From: Proteobacteria bacterium UBA6492
GTDB lineage: Bacteria; Pseudomonadota; Gammaproteobacteria; UBA6429; Thiohalophilaceae
Assembly: GCA_002436485.1 (NCBI GenBank)
Contig: DJMK01000191.1
Coordinates: 1-6,637, forward strand
Length of the DNA: 6,637 nucleotides
Direction: 5' to 3'
The notes beneath the pieces are model-generated. The model had not been told where the DNA came from. It saw only the letters and a program-made list of their open reading frames with translations, and made no database searches. The translations under genes and the position numbers were made by a program. Shown here one piece after another: positions 1-5,795 of this stretch (its first letter is position 1; every line of letters starts with the position of its first letter).

Positions 1-317
1 CTGCCGTCCATGATCGGCACTTCTGCCGCATTCAGATCAATATAGGCATTATCAATGCCGAGTCCTGCGAGGGCAGAGAGCAGGTGCTCAACCGTTGATA
101 TGCGTACGCCATCTTTTAATAATGTCGTGGATAACGTGGTATCGCCCACATTTTCAGGAATGGCCGGAATTTCCACGGGCTCATCCAGGTCTACCCGCCG
201 AAACACAATACCGGTATCCGGTAATGCCGGTCGCAGTGTGAGATATACCTTTTCGCCAGTATGCAGGCCTACGCCTGTGGCACGAATGACATTCTTAAGA
301 GTACGTTGTCTGATCAA
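1..317 (-). CDS. lpxC: LpxC, UDP-3-O-acyl-N-acetylglucosamine deacetylase (N-terminal part, runs off the window)
   Basis: This is the zinc-dependent cytoplasmic deacetylase that carries out the committed step of lipid A synthesis, removing acetate from UDP-3-O-acyl-GlcNAc. About 105 codons are present; the rest (the family is about 300 residues) lies beyond the left edge. The visible residues match the family N-terminus: IRQRTLKNVIRATGVGLHTG, then LRPALPDTGIVFRRVDLD, then ISTVEHLLSALAGLGIDN, ending at VPIMDG. His78 in the TVEHL motif matches the first zinc ligand (His79 in E. coli); the other ligands are outside the window. The start chosen is TTG at 317-315, because it gives the usual family N-terminus (M-I-R/K-Q-R-T-L-K) and has AAGGA 10 nt upstream. 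An in-frame ATG at 359-357 would add 14 residues not normally found in LpxC. The gene lies 221 bp after ftsZ, the usual dcw order in gammaproteobacteria. Identity is nearly certain; the start is less so. Confidence 0.96.
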   Translation of the reverse strand, partial: MIRQRTLKNVIRATGVGLHTGEKVYLTLRPALPDTGIVFRRVDLDEPVEIPAIPENVGDTTLSTTLLKDGVRISTVEHLLSALAGLGIDNAYIDLNAAEVPIMDG

Positions 318-327
318 TTCAGTTATT

Positions 328-332
328 TCCTT
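328..332 (-). promoter_or_regulatory. Ribosome binding site supporting a TTG start for lpxC
   Basis: The minus strand reads AAGGA here, 10 nt before the TTG at 317-315. It favours TTG over the in-frame ATG at 359-357, whose upstream region has only a GGTGG about 11 nt away. The spacing is slightly long, so the choice is supported but not proven. Confidence 0.55.
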
Positions 333-417
333 ATTATTGTCTAGCCTTAATAGAACCATGCATATTTTACGCCACCAATAAAGCACACCAGCTATTTTAA
401 GGCGTACAGGGCCGGCG

Positions 418-446
418 ATGATAAAACAACCAGCCCTTTCGTGCAA
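418..446 (-). promoter_or_regulatory. Candidate sigma-70 promoter for lpxC
   Basis: On the minus strand a TTGCAC (446-441) is followed after exactly 17 nt by TATCAT (423-418). TATCAT matches the -10 consensus at five of six positions; TTGCAC matches the -35 at only the first three. Transcription would begin near position 411 and give a leader of about 95 nt before the TTG start of lpxC. E. coli lpxC also has a promoter of its own near the end of ftsZ, so a promoter is expected here. This one was picked by eye and is unproven. Confidence 0.35.
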
Positions 447-470
447 TATTGGTGCAATGCTTTAAAGCAT
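441..470. repeat. Tandem GTGCAAT repeat next to a 14-bp perfect palindrome in the lpxC leader
   Basis: On the plus strand GTGCAAT occurs at 441-447 and again at 452-458, 11 bp apart, about one helical turn. CAATATTG at 444-451 is itself palindromic. The second copy runs directly into the perfect palindrome ATGCTTTAAAGCAT (457-470). The cluster covers the -35 element of the candidate lpxC promoter and lies upstream of it. That arrangement resembles a protein-binding site, but no known operator was recognised and the region is short and AT-rich. Confidence 0.35.
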
Positions 471-538
471 AGCGTCTGCGCGGTGCATTTTCTGTACTAC
501 AGCGTTTGTTTTATGAACTACCCCACAAAATTTGCGCT

Positions 539-1687
539 TTAGTCAGCTTGCCGCCTTAAAAAGGCCGGAATATCAAGGTAATCCATATTTCCGCCTGCTT
601 CCGCATCATAGTTCTCACCTGCTACCTTCTTGCGCATGACCGTCGGCCTCGATAGCTTGTCGTAGTCCACTTCGCCACTATTATTACGGTCGACGACCAG
701 CTTGGGTTTCTCAGAACGGTCAATGCCGTGTCCAAGTCCGGTAGCCACGACTGTGACACGTAATTCACCGTTGAGTTCAGGGTCAATCACCGTTCCTACG
801 ACGACGGTCGCATTTTCAGAGGCAAATCCCTTGATGGTGTTGCCCACTTCCTCGAATTCACCGATAGCCAGGTCCATACCAGCAGTGACATTCACCAGGA
901 TACCGCGTGCCCCGGCAAGGTTTACATCTTCCAGCAACGGACTGGCAATTGCCGCTTCGGCAGCCTCGCGTGCCCGTTCATCCCCGGAAGCGCGTCCCGA
1001 TCCCATCATGGCCATGCCCATTTCCGACATAACGGTTTTCACATCAGCGAAATCCACGTTAATCAGGCCTGGGCGCGTAATCAGCTCAGCAATACCCTGT
1101 GTGGCACCCAGTAGTACGTCATTGGCTGACTTGAATGCATCGAGCAGGCTGATGTTTTTGCCCAGCACGCTCAGCAGTTTTTCATTAGGAATGGTGATCA
1201 ACGAATCAACATAGTTTTTAAGCTCACCTATGCCATCAACTGCCACATCCATACGCTTTTTACCTTCAAATGGAAATGGTTTGGTAACCACGGCCACGGT
1301 CAGGATGCCCATTTCCTTGGCAATCTGAGCAACGATGGGTGCACCACCTGTACCGGTACCACCACCCATGCCAGCGGTGATAAAGATCATGTCCGCACCA
1401 TCAAGTACTTCTTCGATACGTTCGCGATCTTCCAGTGCTGCCTGACGACCAACTTCAGGATTTGCACCGGCACCCAGTCCCTTGGTAATACCGCTACCAA
1501 GTTGCAACAAAGTCCTTGCTGAACTGTTCTTCATTGCCTGTGCATCTGTGTTGGCAACGATAAAATCCACACCTTCGATGCTTTGTAGCAACATGTGTTC
1601 AACGGCATTGCCGCCACCGCCACCTACACCGATAACCTTGATCACAGCTTCCTGTGAATAATTATCCATAAGTTCAAACATACTCAT
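539..1687 (-). CDS. ftsZ: FtsZ, tubulin-like cell division GTPase
   Basis: FtsZ is the cytoplasmic GTPase that polymerises into the division ring. The 382-residue product is a normal length. Visible in order: a short N-terminal tail, the glycine-rich nucleotide loop VGGGGGNAVEHM (residues 21-32), the tubulin signature GGGTGTGG (108-115), PNEKLL (167-172), the T7 synergy loop NVDFADVK (210-217) with Asp212 and Asp215, which complete the GTPase site of the neighbouring subunit, then a variable linker of about 45 residues. The C-terminal peptide DYLDIPAFLRR (369-379) is the site bound by FtsA, ZipA and other partners. The ATG at 1687 follows GGAGGG by 7 nt; a second ATG two codons later is spaced less well. 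The gene begins 30 nt after ftsA in the classic ftsQ-ftsA-ftsZ order. No catalytic residue appears lost, and no terminator is evident after it. Confidence 0.99.
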   Translation of the reverse strand: MSMFELMDNYSQEAVIKVIGVGGGGGNAVEHMLLQSIEGVDFIVANTDAQAMKNSSARTLLQLGSGITKGLGAGANPEVGRQAALEDRERIEEVLDGADMIFITAGMGGGTGTGGAPIVAQIAKEMGILTVAVVTKPFPFEGKKRMDVAVDGIGELKNYVDSLITIPNEKLLSVLGKNISLLDAFKSANDVLLGATQGIAELITRPGLINVDFADVKTVMSEMGMAMMGSGRASGDERAREAAEAAIASPLLEDVNLAGARGILVNVTAGMDLAIGEFEEVGNTIKGFASENATVVVGTVIDPELNGELRVTVVATGLGHGIDRSEKPKLVVDRNNSGEVDYDKLSRPTVMRKKVAGENYDAEAGGNMDYLDIPAFLRRQAD

Positions 1688-1694
1688 ACCTCTG

Positions 1695-1700
1695 CCCTCC
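1695..1700 (-). promoter_or_regulatory. Strong ribosome binding site of ftsZ
   Basis: GGAGGG on the minus strand lies 7 nt before the ftsZ ATG, inside the 30-nt ftsA-ftsZ gap. It is the best Shine-Dalgarno match in the window. That fits the need for far more FtsZ than FtsA or FtsQ from the same transcript. It also selects the first of the two closely spaced ATG codons. Confidence 0.75.
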
Positions 1701-1717
1701 GAGTTACTTCTTGTTTA

Positions 1718-2953
1718 CTAAAAATTACCCTGAAACCAGCTTTTCATTCGCTTAAGTACCGAATTAAAGCCACCTGCCATACGTGCTTCCGCTTCACGCA
1801 AGGCACGATTCTGATAACCGAACAACAACAAACCAACGCCGGTTGAATAAATCGGGTTTTTCACCACATCAACCAGGCCGGATATGTATTGCGGTAATCC
1901 CAGTCGAACCGGCATATGAAAAATCTCTTCAGCCAGTTCGACCACACCTTCCATCTTGGCACTACCACCAGTGATCACCACGCCGGCAGCACATAGATCC
2001 TCGAAACCACTGCGTCTTAACTCTGCCTGTACCAACGTGAACAATTCTTCGTAGCGCGGTTCAACCACTTCCGCTAATGTTTGTCTTGCGAGCCGGCGCG
2101 CTGCACGATCACCTACACTGGGTACCTCGATGGTTTCATCAGGACTTGCCAGTTGTGTTAACGCACAGGCGTATTTGATTTTGATCTCTTCGGCGTGCTG
2201 TGTCGGTGTACGCAAGGCCACTGCAATGTCATTGGTGACCTGGTCACCGGCAATGGGGATAACGGCGGTATGTCGAATGGCGCCTTCGGTAAATACCGCC
2301 ATGTCAGTTGTACCACCGCCAATATCAACCAGGCACACACCCAGTTCCTTTTCATCATCGGTTAATACGGAATAGCTGGATGCAAGTTGCTCCAGAATAA
2401 TGTCATCTACTTCAAGACCACAACGGCGTACACACTTGATAATATTTTGTGCCGCACTCACTGCACCGGTGACCATGTGAACCTTGGCCTCAAGCCTTAC
2501 GCCTGACATACCGATGGGTTCGCGAATGCCTTCCTGGTTATCGATAATGAATTCCTGTGGCAGGATGTGCAGAATACGTTGATCAGCCGGTATCGCAACG
2601 GCGCGTGCTGCATCGATCACGCGTTCGACATCGGCCGTGGTCACTTCTTTATCGCGAATCGCAACAATGCCATGCGAGTTAAGGCTACGAATATGACTTC
2701 CGGCTATGCCGGCATACACAGAGTGAATCTGGCAACCTGCCATCAGCTCTGCTTCTTCAACCGCACGCTGAATAGACTGCACCGTGGATTCAATGTTAAC
2801 GACCACACCTTTTTTCAAGCCACGCGATGGGTGCGAGCCAAGACCGATCACTTCGATCTCATTATCCGGCGTGACTTCACCTACAATCGCCACCACCTTG
2901 GATGTGCCTATATCCAATCCTACAATCAGATTTTTTTCTACTTTCTTGGACAC
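1718..2953 (-). CDS. ftsA: FtsA, actin-like division protein that tethers FtsZ to the membrane
   Basis: FtsA is a cytoplasmic, peripheral-membrane ATP-binding protein that anchors FtsZ filaments and recruits later division proteins. The product is 411 residues, close to the E. coli length. Visible: phosphate-1 motif GLDIGTSKV (12-20), the FtsA-specific 1C/SHS2 region at about 85-165 in place of actin subdomain 1B, phosphate-2 motif DIGGGTTD (210-217), the adenosine-binding VITGGSAKMEG (326-336), and a C-terminal amphipathic helix (about 396-411, with K401, R402, K404, W406 and F407) that acts as the membrane-targeting sequence. The start is GTG at 2953-2951, supported by GGGGA 8 nt upstream and by a family-like N-terminus. 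The gene sits 18 nt after ftsQ and 30 nt before ftsZ. All key motifs look intact. Confidence 0.98.
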   Translation of the reverse strand: MSKKVEKNLIVGLDIGTSKVVAIVGEVTPDNEIEVIGLGSHPSRGLKKGVVVNIESTVQSIQRAVEEAELMAGCQIHSVYAGIAGSHIRSLNSHGIVAIRDKEVTTADVERVIDAARAVAIPADQRILHILPQEFIIDNQEGIREPIGMSGVRLEAKVHMVTGAVSAAQNIIKCVRRCGLEVDDIILEQLASSYSVLTDDEKELGVCLVDIGGGTTDMAVFTEGAIRHTAVIPIAGDQVTNDIAVALRTPTQHAEEIKIKYACALTQLASPDETIEVPSVGDRAARRLARQTLAEVVEPRYEELFTLVQAELRRSGFEDLCAAGVVITGGSAKMEGVVELAEEIFHMPVRLGLPQYISGLVDVVKNPIYSTGVGLLLFGYQNRALREAEARMAGGFNSVLKRMKSWFQGNF

Positions 2954-2961
2954 TGTTCCGA

Positions 2962-2966
2962 TCCCC
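2962..2966 (-). promoter_or_regulatory. Ribosome binding site that fixes the GTG start of ftsA
   Basis: GGGGA lies 8 nt before the GTG at 2953-2951, in the 18-nt gap after the ftsQ stop. No ATG lies near a suitable Shine-Dalgarno sequence in the ftsA frame, so GTG is the natural start. A GTG start may keep FtsA output below that of FtsZ; this is an inference. Confidence 0.6.
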
Positions 2967-2971
2967 GTTTG

Positions 2972-3733
2972 CTATCCCGCTGATTTGCCCTTATGCCATC
3001 CAACCGACAACCCGTTGCTGTAACGCATGTCAATCCGCGCGATATCATTGGCGCGCGATGCAAGCACCTTTTTATATACCCGTACGAAGCGCTCTAACCT
3101 GCTTTGCAGATCTTGCCTGCCAAGAATCACTTGAATGCCGTTACTCAGTTGCAAGCTGACGGCTCTTCTTGAATCCATGCTGAGTTTTTGAATCCCGAGA
3201 TCCAATGGCGTGATAATTGTCTTCGCCAGCTGGTATTGCTCGGTCATGTTGCGTTCCATACCGACGGGACCGTCAAACACCGGCAAGCCAGCCGGATACG
3301 TTGACTGCTTTGGAAAAAACACCACACCGTGCTGATTCACAACCCCTCCTTTTGCCCACACTGCATATGCTTGTTGTTCTGTTACATTAATCGCCAGCGT
3401 ATCTGGCCAGATTCGACTGACACTTGCCTGCGCTACCCATGGCAGGTTTTCCACTGCACCCTGAACCTTGTCGATATTTACCGAGAAGTAACCTGCCTGA
3501 CCGGTAGCTGCGACCGCGCTACGTAACGCTGCTTCATCAACATGATCAAATGTACCCAGCGCCTGGATCTTCTTGATTGGCAGCACATCAGGCCGTTGTA
3601 ATTGAATTAAGCACCATGCCAGGAAAGCAGCACTAGTCATGAACCAGAAAACACGCATCACAACGGACCAGTTAATATCCGGCCAGCGTCTGGTGCGCAT
3701 ATAAACAGCCTGCTTGCTAGTGCGTGTTGACAT
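2972..3733 (-). CDS. ftsQ: FtsQ, bitopic division protein with POTRA domain
   Basis: FtsQ is a single-pass inner-membrane protein that joins FtsB and FtsL at the septum and connects the FtsZ ring to septal peptidoglycan synthesis. With the start chosen here it has 253 residues. Visible: a basic cytoplasmic tail (1-26, with RTRRW at 13-17), one membrane segment at about 27-46 (VFWFMTSAAFLAWCLIQL), a POTRA domain at about 50-120 (LPIKKIQALG, then LPWVAQASVSRIWPDTLAI), and the periplasmic beta domain ending with the family-typical RIDMRYSNGLSVGW (233-246). The frame stays open to an ATG at 3808, but that would overlap ddlB by 92 bp and add an unlikely Cys/Met-rich tail. The ATG at 3733 has GAGGG 8 nt upstream and overlaps ddlB by only 17 bp. 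An ATG at 3739 is too close to that site, and one at 3700 has a weak one. Confidence 0.93.
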   Translation of the reverse strand: MSTRTSKQAVYMRTRRWPDINWSVVMRVFWFMTSAAFLAWCLIQLQRPDVLPIKKIQALGTFDHVDEAALRSAVAATGQAGYFSVNIDKVQGAVENLPWVAQASVSRIWPDTLAINVTEQQAYAVWAKGGVVNQHGVVFFPKQSTYPAGLPVFDGPVGMERNMTEQYQLAKTIITPLDLGIQKLSMDSRRAVSLQLSNGIQVILGRQDLQSRLERFVRVYKKVLASRANDIARIDMRYSNGLSVGWHKGKSAG

Positions 3734-4718
3734 GCACATTACCCTCATGCTGTTGTGTTTCATTCGACTCAAGTGTCTGGCACAGAATACGAAACACCAG
3801 TTCATCAAAATCGATTCCCTGTGCCTTTGCTGCCATCGGAACCAGGCTGTGATCCGTCATGCCCGGTACTGTATTAATTTCAATAACGAAGGGTTTACCT
3901 GTTTTGTCACACATAATGTCAACACGCCCCCAACCTGTCGCACCGATACTGCGAAAAGCAGACAACGCCAGGCGTTGTAGGCTGCCTTCCTCGTCTTGTG
4001 AAAGACCACACGGACAGTGATAGCGTGTGTCATTTGCATGGTACTTTGCTTCGTAGTCATAAAAAGAATGTGGCGTCTCGAGCTTGATCACTGGTAATGC
4101 CTGTTTGTCCAGTATTGCTACCGTGTACTCGGCGCCCTCAACCCATTGCTCTGCTATCACCGCACCGTGGTACTGTGTTGCAGTTGCGTAGGCATCATGT
4201 AATTGTTGTTCTTCGCTTACCTTGCTCATGCCGATACTCGAACCTTCCAGTGCTGGCTTGACCATTAAGGGCAGATCCAGATCTGCAATCACATAGTTGA
4301 GATCGGTGTCTTCATCCAGCACCATGTAACGCGGTGTTGGTATATTTGCGCCTTCAAGCAACTGCTTGGTGCGCAATTTGTCCATGGCAAGTGCTGATGC
4401 CATCACGCCACTTCCGGTATAGGGAATTTGTAAAACTTCCAGCAGACCCTGAATAACGCCATCCTCGCCACCGGGGCCATGCATAATATTGAAAACGCGA
4501 TCAAACGCACCCGTTTGTAGTTGTTGCACAATTGTTTCACGACGTGCATCAATGCCGTGCGCATTAACACCACGGTGTAGTAATGCCTGTAAAACAGCGT
4601 TACCACTATTCAATGACACTTCCCGCTCTGATGACCAACCACCCATCAGTACAGCCACCTTACCGAGTGCTGCCGCTGTTGTTTTGCTGTTAGTCTTCAA
4701 GGTCACAATATTTTCCAT
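3717..4718 (-). CDS. ddlB: Ddl, D-alanine--D-alanine ligase
   Basis: This cytoplasmic ATP-grasp enzyme joins two D-Ala molecules to give the dipeptide that MurF adds to the peptidoglycan precursor. It has 333 residues against 306 in E. coli DdlB. Visible: first-subsite motif SSEREVSLNSG (29-39, Glu31), HGPGGEDG (80-87), YTGSGVMASALAMDK (100-114), ATP-grasp lysine and serine loop VKPALEGSSIGMSKV (153-167), FYDYEAKY (219-226; the last Tyr matches catalytic Tyr216 of DdlB and indicates D-Ala-D-Ala rather than D-Ala-D-lactate), and magnesium ligands Asp267, Glu280 and Asn282 in GRVDIM and IEINTVPGMT. The extra length is a ~19-residue N-terminal lead and a ~17-residue polar tail (from about Glu317), the latter carrying the ftsQ ribosome binding site. 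The ATG lies 2 nt after the murB stop, with a weak GGTGA 12 nt upstream, so coupling to murB is likely. Confidence 0.97.
   Translation of the reverse strand: MENIVTLKTNSKTTAAALGKVAVLMGGWSSEREVSLNSGNAVLQALLHRGVNAHGIDARRETIVQQLQTGAFDRVFNIMHGPGGEDGVIQGLLEVLQIPYTGSGVMASALAMDKLRTKQLLEGANIPTPRYMVLDEDTDLNYVIADLDLPLMVKPALEGSSIGMSKVSEEQQLHDAYATATQYHGAVIAEQWVEGAEYTVAILDKQALPVIKLETPHSFYDYEAKYHANDTRYHCPCGLSQDEEGSLQRLALSAFRSIGATGWGRVDIMCDKTGKPFVIEINTVPGMTDHSLVPMAAKAQGIDFDELVFRILCQTLESNETQQHEGNVHVNTH
3742..3746 (-). promoter_or_regulatory. Ribosome binding site of ftsQ inside the end of ddlB
   Basis: GAGGG on the minus strand lies within the last codons of ddlB, 8 nt before the ATG at 3733. An ATG two codons earlier (3739) is only 2 nt from it. 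This spacing decides the ftsQ start, and because the site is inside the upstream gene it suggests translational coupling of ftsQ to ddlB. Confidence 0.6.
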
Positions 4719-4720
4719 TG

Positions 4721-5632
4721 TTATTTTTCGTCACCAACAATCTTGACTTCCATTTGCAGATCAACACCGGTTTCACTCAGCACTCTGTCATGTACAAGAC
4801 CAATGAGTTTTTCTATATCGCCGGCTGTTGCTGTTCCGGTATTCACAATAAAGTTTGCATGCTTCTCTGATACACAGGCACCACCAACGCAGGTACCTTT
4901 CAGGCCACACGATTCGATCAAACGGGCTGCATAATCACCTTGTGGATTTCTGAATACACTGCCTGCATTTGGCTGCTGTGTTGGCTGACTTGTACCGCGT
5001 TTATTCAGCAGCTGCTTGATGCTTGCCTGTTCTTTTTCGCTATCACCGATGGCCAGGTGTAATACACAGGAAACAAACCATTCGTTTTTGGGACCATTCA
5101 CATGCCGGTAACCGATGTCATAATCTGCTGAGGTACGTTTGCGTAATTCACCTTGGCGATCAATTGTCTGCACACTTTCTACAATCGACCATGTTTCACC
5201 ACCGAAGGCGCCTGCATTCATCGCCAGAGCACCTCCCATCGTGCCGGGAATACCGCATAGAAAAGCCGCACCACTCAGTCCATGTTTCGCTGCTACTTTT
5301 GCCGCCTTTGGACAGGCAACACCAGCTTCAACATACAAACGTTGGTCGTCGAGTAGCTCAATGCCGTTCAACACGCCACTGGTGCAGATCATGGTGCCGC
5401 TGAATCCACCATCACGCACCAACAAGTTGCTGCCCAGCCCCAGCCAGTAGAGTTTTTCATTCCCAGGCAAATCCGAAAGAAACAAAGACAGGTCCTCAAT
5501 ATCCGCCGGTTGATAAAAACATGCGACAGCACCGCCAACACGCCACGAGGTATGTCGTGACAGTTTTTCCTGCTCTGTCAATATGCCTCGCAGTTTTTCG
5601 TTCATCTTGTTGGTCATCATGTAATGACTCAT
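4721..5632 (-). CDS. murB: MurB, UDP-N-acetylenolpyruvoylglucosamine reductase
   Basis: MurB is the cytoplasmic FAD enzyme that uses NADPH to reduce UDP-GlcNAc-enolpyruvate to UDP-MurNAc. Its 303 residues are shorter than E. coli MurB (342), so it looks like the compact type II form; that classification is an inference from length and motifs. Visible: N-terminal SRHTSWRVGG (25-34), FAD-binding LGLGSNLLVRDGGFSG (64-79), the GIPGTMGGALAMNAGAFGGE loop (127-146), catalytic Arg176 in GYRHV, general acid Ser225 in PNAGSVFRNP, and Glu295 near the C-terminus in QMEVKIVG. The start ATG at 5632 has AAAGG 5 nt upstream; nearby ATGs at codons 5, 6 and 10 are possible and would remove only a few non-conserved residues. 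In E. coli murB is not in this cluster; here it lies between murC and ddlB, 2 nt before the latter. Confidence 0.97.
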   Translation of the reverse strand: MSHYMMTNKMNEKLRGILTEQEKLSRHTSWRVGGAVACFYQPADIEDLSLFLSDLPGNEKLYWLGLGSNLLVRDGGFSGTMICTSGVLNGIELLDDQRLYVEAGVACPKAAKVAAKHGLSGAAFLCGIPGTMGGALAMNAGAFGGETWSIVESVQTIDRQGELRKRTSADYDIGYRHVNGPKNEWFVSCVLHLAIGDSEKEQASIKQLLNKRGTSQPTQQPNAGSVFRNPQGDYAARLIESCGLKGTCVGGACVSEKHANFIVNTGTATAGDIEKLIGLVHDRVLSETGVDLQMEVKIVGDEK

Positions 5633-5633
5633 C

Positions 5634-5795
5634 TCAACCTTTGCTGCGTTTTTGCCGAATTAAATAATTTGCTGGCTGGCCAGTTTTTTTCGTAATACTT
5701 TTTCTGCTATCGCGCTTTTCGCTAAATAACAGGCTGTAATGCGTGCACAGCGACTCGCCACATCCAAGGTGATAATGTCGTACACGGTTTGTCAT
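5634..5795 (-). CDS. Unrecognised small basic protein (53 aa) between murC and murB
   Basis: I do not recognise this ORF. It fills the murC-murB gap almost exactly: its ATG overlaps the murC stop as ATGA, GGGGA lies 7 nt upstream, and its TGA ends one base before the murB ATG. The frame differs from both neighbours, so it is not an extension of either. The product is strongly basic (12 Lys/Arg against 3 acidic, net about +9), has no membrane segment or signal peptide, and carries His7, His9, Cys12, Cys17 and His19 near its N-terminus, a spacing that could bind a metal, though this is speculative. The C-terminal half is rich in Lys, Arg and Ser. It could be a real coupled gene, or a short leader-like ORF whose translation carries ribosomes to murB. 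It could also be chance, since a 53-codon open frame is not rare. Codon use does not settle it. Confidence 0.42.
   Translation of the reverse strand: MTNRVRHYHLGCGESLCTHYSLLFSEKRDSRKSITKKTGQPANYLIRQKRSKG

Noticed and set aside
55..381. Plus-strand open frame of 108 codons
   Set aside because: It is antisense to the clearly conserved lpxC start region and its leader; it has low-complexity Ser/Arg content and no family match.
553..565. Short hairpin GCCTT-AAA-AAGGC near the end of ftsZ
   Set aside because: It encodes part of the conserved FtsZ C-terminal peptide (AFLRR), lies before the stop codon and has no T run, so it is not a terminator.
702..1214. Plus-strand open frame of 170 codons
   Set aside because: It lies wholly antisense within ftsZ and is a compositional shadow rich in Ser, Pro and Thr, with no recognisable motif.
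1664..1672. TTATCCATA, one mismatch from a DnaA box
   Set aside because: It is isolated and encodes the conserved Met-Asp-Asn near the FtsZ N-terminus; no cluster of such boxes or AT-rich unwinding element is present.
2567..2983. Plus-strand open frame of 138 codons
   Set aside because: It is antisense to the ftsA N-terminal half, with no recognisable domain; ftsA shows full family conservation over the same bases.
3734..3808. Longer ftsQ start giving 25 more residues
   Set aside because: It would overlap ddlB by 92 bp, adds a Cys/Met-rich tail unlike FtsQ, and the GAGGG site fits the start at 3733 better.
5679..5692. Inverted repeat around TGGCCA in the murC-murB gap as a terminator or operator
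   Set aside because: The stem is short and imperfect, the neighbouring A/T run is on the wrong side for a terminator of minus-strand transcription, and it lies within the candidate small ORF.
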